A stretch of 7,764 nt of DNA, taken from NCBI GenBank assembly GCA_026996935.1, contig JALWJW010000038.1, forward strand, positions 1 to 7,764. The letters run 5' to 3'. Position numbers and translations under genes: made by a program. Positions 5,577-7,764 of this stretch are shown here, in pieces. The DNA is from Hyphomicrobiales bacterium. GTDB lineage: Bacteria > Pseudomonadota > Alphaproteobacteria > Rhizobiales > Aestuariivirgaceae. A model generated the notes under the pieces. That model saw nothing but the letters and a program-made list of their open reading frames with translations, was not told the DNA's origin and did no database searches. Within the stretch, counting starts at the first letter, position 1, and the number at the start of each line of letters is the position of its first letter.

Positions 5577-7764
5577 ATGCCTTCGCAAGAAACGACAAAA
5601 AAATCCGTTAAAAAACGTCTAAATGAATTCAACGCCGCCCTTAAACAACAAAACCCATCAAAAATTACTTTGGATCTTGCTCAGGTTTTATGGGAAAATG
5701 TTCCTAATGAGGATTTAGCTACCTTTTCGGCCGTTGAGCAGGCCAATCTTACCACACTGACCGCAAAACACATCGCCAATCGCAAACCGGGCCAGGCCAA
5801 AGTCAACCTCTACAACATCGATAGCCCCGATGAACGATTAAGCCAGGTCACTGTCATTGACATTCTTAATGACGACATGCCGTTTATTTTTGATTCCATT
5901 GTTTCTCTCATGTCAGAAACCGATAATCAGATTTGCCTGATTGCTCACCCGCTCATTTCCATCGAACGAACCCCTGATGGTGCATTAAAACGAATAGCCA
6001 CACAGACAACCACCCGTCCTGAGTTTATCAGCGAAAGCCTGATGCATATCCATATCGAACGGATCGAAGAAAAATCAGCCCGCGATGCATTACATGATGA
6101 GATACTGGAAACCTTGAAAGAAGTGCGCGCTGCCGTGCTTGACTGGCAGGCCATGCAATCACGCATCAGAGCCGCAATCAAACAATATCAGGATAACCCG
6201 CCACCTGTGCCCGTGGTTGAATTAACAGAATCAACCGCCTTTCTGGACTGGTTGTTAGATAATCACTTCACCATTTTAGGCATTCGGGATTATGCCTTTA
6301 AAGGCGGCTCAGAACATGGCGCCCTGTCAGCAATCGACAATACAGGCCTTGGCGTTTTACGAAACCCCAACCGCAAGGTTTTGTCACGCAACTCAACCTC
6401 TGAAGCAATCACACCAAAAATTCGAGACTTTTTACGCCAACCTTCTCCCTTAATCATCACCAAATCAGATGCCCTTTCAAAAGTCCATCGCCGCACCGAA
6501 ATGGATTATATCGGCATCAAACAATTTGACAGTGAAGGAGAACTTATTGGCGAAACCCGCATTGTTGGCTTATTTACCTCAACAGCATACACCAGCTCAC
6601 CCCGCTATATTCCACTTGTACGCCGAAAAATTGAAGCAGTCATCAACCTGTCAGGCCATAACCTGCAAACCCATTCAGGCAAAGGAATGTTAAACGTACT
6701 GGAAACATTCCCGCGCGATGAATTGTTCCAAATGGATATTGATGCACTGCACACAATGACCGAAGGAATCATCCGCTTAGAAGAACGCCCCAAACCAAAA
6801 CTATTTGTTCACAATGATCGCTTTGACCGGTTTGTTTCAGCCTATGTCTATATTCCGCGTGATCGGTTTAATTCATCCATCCGCTCAAAAGTAGGCAAAC
6901 ATCTGGCCCAGGCATATAATGGTCGCGTCACAAGGTTCTCACCTTTTTTTAGTGACACACCGCTTGTGCGCGTACACTTTATCATTTCACGAAATCCTGG
7001 TGATGCACCAACCCCTGATTTTGACGAATTGGAAAACACCATCACCAACGAAATTCGCACCTGGAGCGATCGGCTGGGTGATGTATTGGCTGAGAACTAC
7101 AAACCAAAACAGGCAACCATCTTAAAACGCAAATACAATGGTGCCTTTTCAGCCGGTTATGAAGATACCTTTACACCCTCATCAGCTCTTTATGATGTAC
7201 GGGAAATTGAAAAACTCCAGGACACCTGTAACATCGGGGTACATTTTTTCAACATTTTACGAGAAGAAGCAAACCGCTGTCGGGTTAAATTATATCATTA
7301 TGACAACCCGATTTCATTAAGTGCCCGTTTGCCAATTCTTGAAAATATGGGATTGCGCGCAACCGAAGAAAGCACTTTTACCGCTTCGCCCAATATTAAC
7401 ACCACCAGACCGAACCCCACAGTTTTCATTCACGAAGTCACCCTTCAATCCAATGATGGTAGCGACATCGACATCAAGGGCCTCGCCCATAAATTAGAAG
7501 AATGTTTTATGGCAGTGTGGGTGCGCCAGGCTGAAAATGACCGTTTTAACGCGCTTGTCCTTAAAGCAGGGTTTGATTGGCGCGATGCAGCTATTTTACG
7601 GGCATGCGGTAAATATTTGCGCCAGGTTGGTGTTGCTTATTCAACCGATTATATGGCCACAACATTGGTCAAACACGGATCAATCGCCAAACGATTGCTC
7701 GATATTTTCTACATCCGTTTTGACATCAACTACAAAAACCCAGACGGCAAAATTGCCAGTAAAG
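5577..7764 (+). CDS. gdhZ: NAD-dependent glutamate dehydrogenase, large (about 180 kDa) type, N-terminal 729 residues; cut by window edge
   Basis: Large NAD-GDH (Bac_GDH family; called gdhZ in Caulobacter, gdhB in Pseudomonas) that deaminates glutamate to 2-oxoglutarate and ammonia, linking amino-acid use to the TCA cycle. The frame is open from the ATG to the window end. The family is about 1,600 residues, so less than half is present and the catalytic Rossmann domain lies mostly or wholly beyond the edge. Visible N-terminal regulatory part: an ACT-like segment VTVIDILNDDMPFIFDSI at residues 91-108, FTILGIRDYAF at 231-241, YIGIKQFD at 311-318, and GETRIVGLFTSTAY at 325-338. Further on are FDRFVSAYVYIPRDRFN at 416-432 and VLKAGFDWRDAAILRA at 661-676. 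All match the family pattern. AGGAG sits 7 bases before the ATG. It is transcribed away from the TRAP operon. Family call is firm; the symbol is by analogy. Confidence 0.95.
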   Translation, partial: MPSQETTKKSVKKRLNEFNAALKQQNPSKITLDLAQVLWENVPNEDLATFSAVEQANLTTLTAKHIANRKPGQAKVNLYNIDSPDERLSQVTVIDILNDDMPFIFDSIVSLMSETDNQICLIAHPLISIERTPDGALKRIATQTTTRPEFISESLMHIHIERIEEKSARDALHDEILETLKEVRAAVLDWQAMQSRIRAAIKQYQDNPPPVPVVELTESTAFLDWLLDNHFTILGIRDYAFKGGSEHGALSAIDNTGLGVLRNPNRKVLSRNSTSEAITPKIRDFLRQPSPLIITKSDALSKVHRRTEMDYIGIKQFDSEGELIGETRIVGLFTSTAYTSSPRYIPLVRRKIEAVINLSGHNLQTHSGKGMLNVLETFPRDELFQMDIDALHTMTEGIIRLEERPKPKLFVHNDRFDRFVSAYVYIPRDRFNSSIRSKVGKHLAQAYNGRVTRFSPFFSDTPLVRVHFIISRNPGDAPTPDFDELENTITNEIRTWSDRLGDVLAENYKPKQATILKRKYNGAFSAGYEDTFTPSSALYDVREIEKLQDTCNIGVHFFNILREEANRCRVKLYHYDNPISLSARLPILENMGLRATEESTFTASPNINTTRPNPTVFIHEVTLQSNDGSDIDIKGLAHKLEECFMAVWVRQAENDRFNALVLKAGFDWRDAAILRACGKYLRQVGVAYSTDYMATTLVKHGSIAKRLLDIFYIRFDINYKNPDGKIASK

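Noticed and set aside
5390..5632. An 80-codon minus-strand open frame across the divergent promoter region and the start of the dehydrogenase gene.
   Set aside because: It overlaps the 5' end of the well-supported NAD-GDH gene on the other strand, has no recognisable family, and is low-complexity and cysteine/phenylalanine rich as expected of a chance frame.

Overview
The window reads as ordinary chromosome of an alphaproteobacterium with moderate to low GC, most likely from Hyphomicrobiales (Rhizobiales) or a close marine relative. The evidence is the yggT-DUF167-folD gene order, a very large NAD-glutamate dehydrogenase, a three-gene TRAP transporter, and a long AT-rich intergenic palindrome of the kind scattered in rhizobial genomes. 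The taxonomic placement is inference from protein character and gene order; there is no rRNA or other marker here.

Layout. (1) Positions 1-1387, minus strand: a compact housekeeping cluster of yggT, a DUF167/YggU protein and folD. FolD is cut by the window's left edge. (2) Positions 1388-1803: a gene-free stretch of 416 bases. It holds a 23-bp-arm palindrome and one good and one weak terminator-like hairpin for the operon that enters from the right. (3) Positions 1804-5357, minus strand: a likely four-gene operon, transcribed in the order AhpD-like peroxidase-related protein, dctP (periplasmic binding protein), dctQ (small permease), dctM (large permease). A 12-bp hairpin lies between dctP and dctQ, and its 3' arm contains the dctQ ribosome binding site. 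(4) Positions 5358-5576: a divergent intergenic region. (5) Positions 5577-7764, plus strand: the first 729 codons of a large NAD-dependent glutamate dehydrogenase, cut by the right edge.

How the genes work together. FolD supplies one-carbon folates. YggT is a small membrane protein of poorly defined role, and the DUF167 protein is conserved but of unknown function. DctP, DctQ and DctM form one complete ion-driven uptake system, probably for an organic acid-type solute; its substrate cannot be read from sequence. The AhpD-like protein heads the same transcription unit and may act on the imported compound or on associated peroxide stress. The glutamate dehydrogenase funnels glutamate into 2-oxoglutarate and is transcribed away from the transporter operon.

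I found no CRISPR array, transposase, phage gene, tRNA or rRNA, and nothing amounting to a wholly new system. The most useful leads are the RBS-sequestering hairpin, the intergenic palindrome, and the pairing of an AhpD-like protein with a TRAP transporter.
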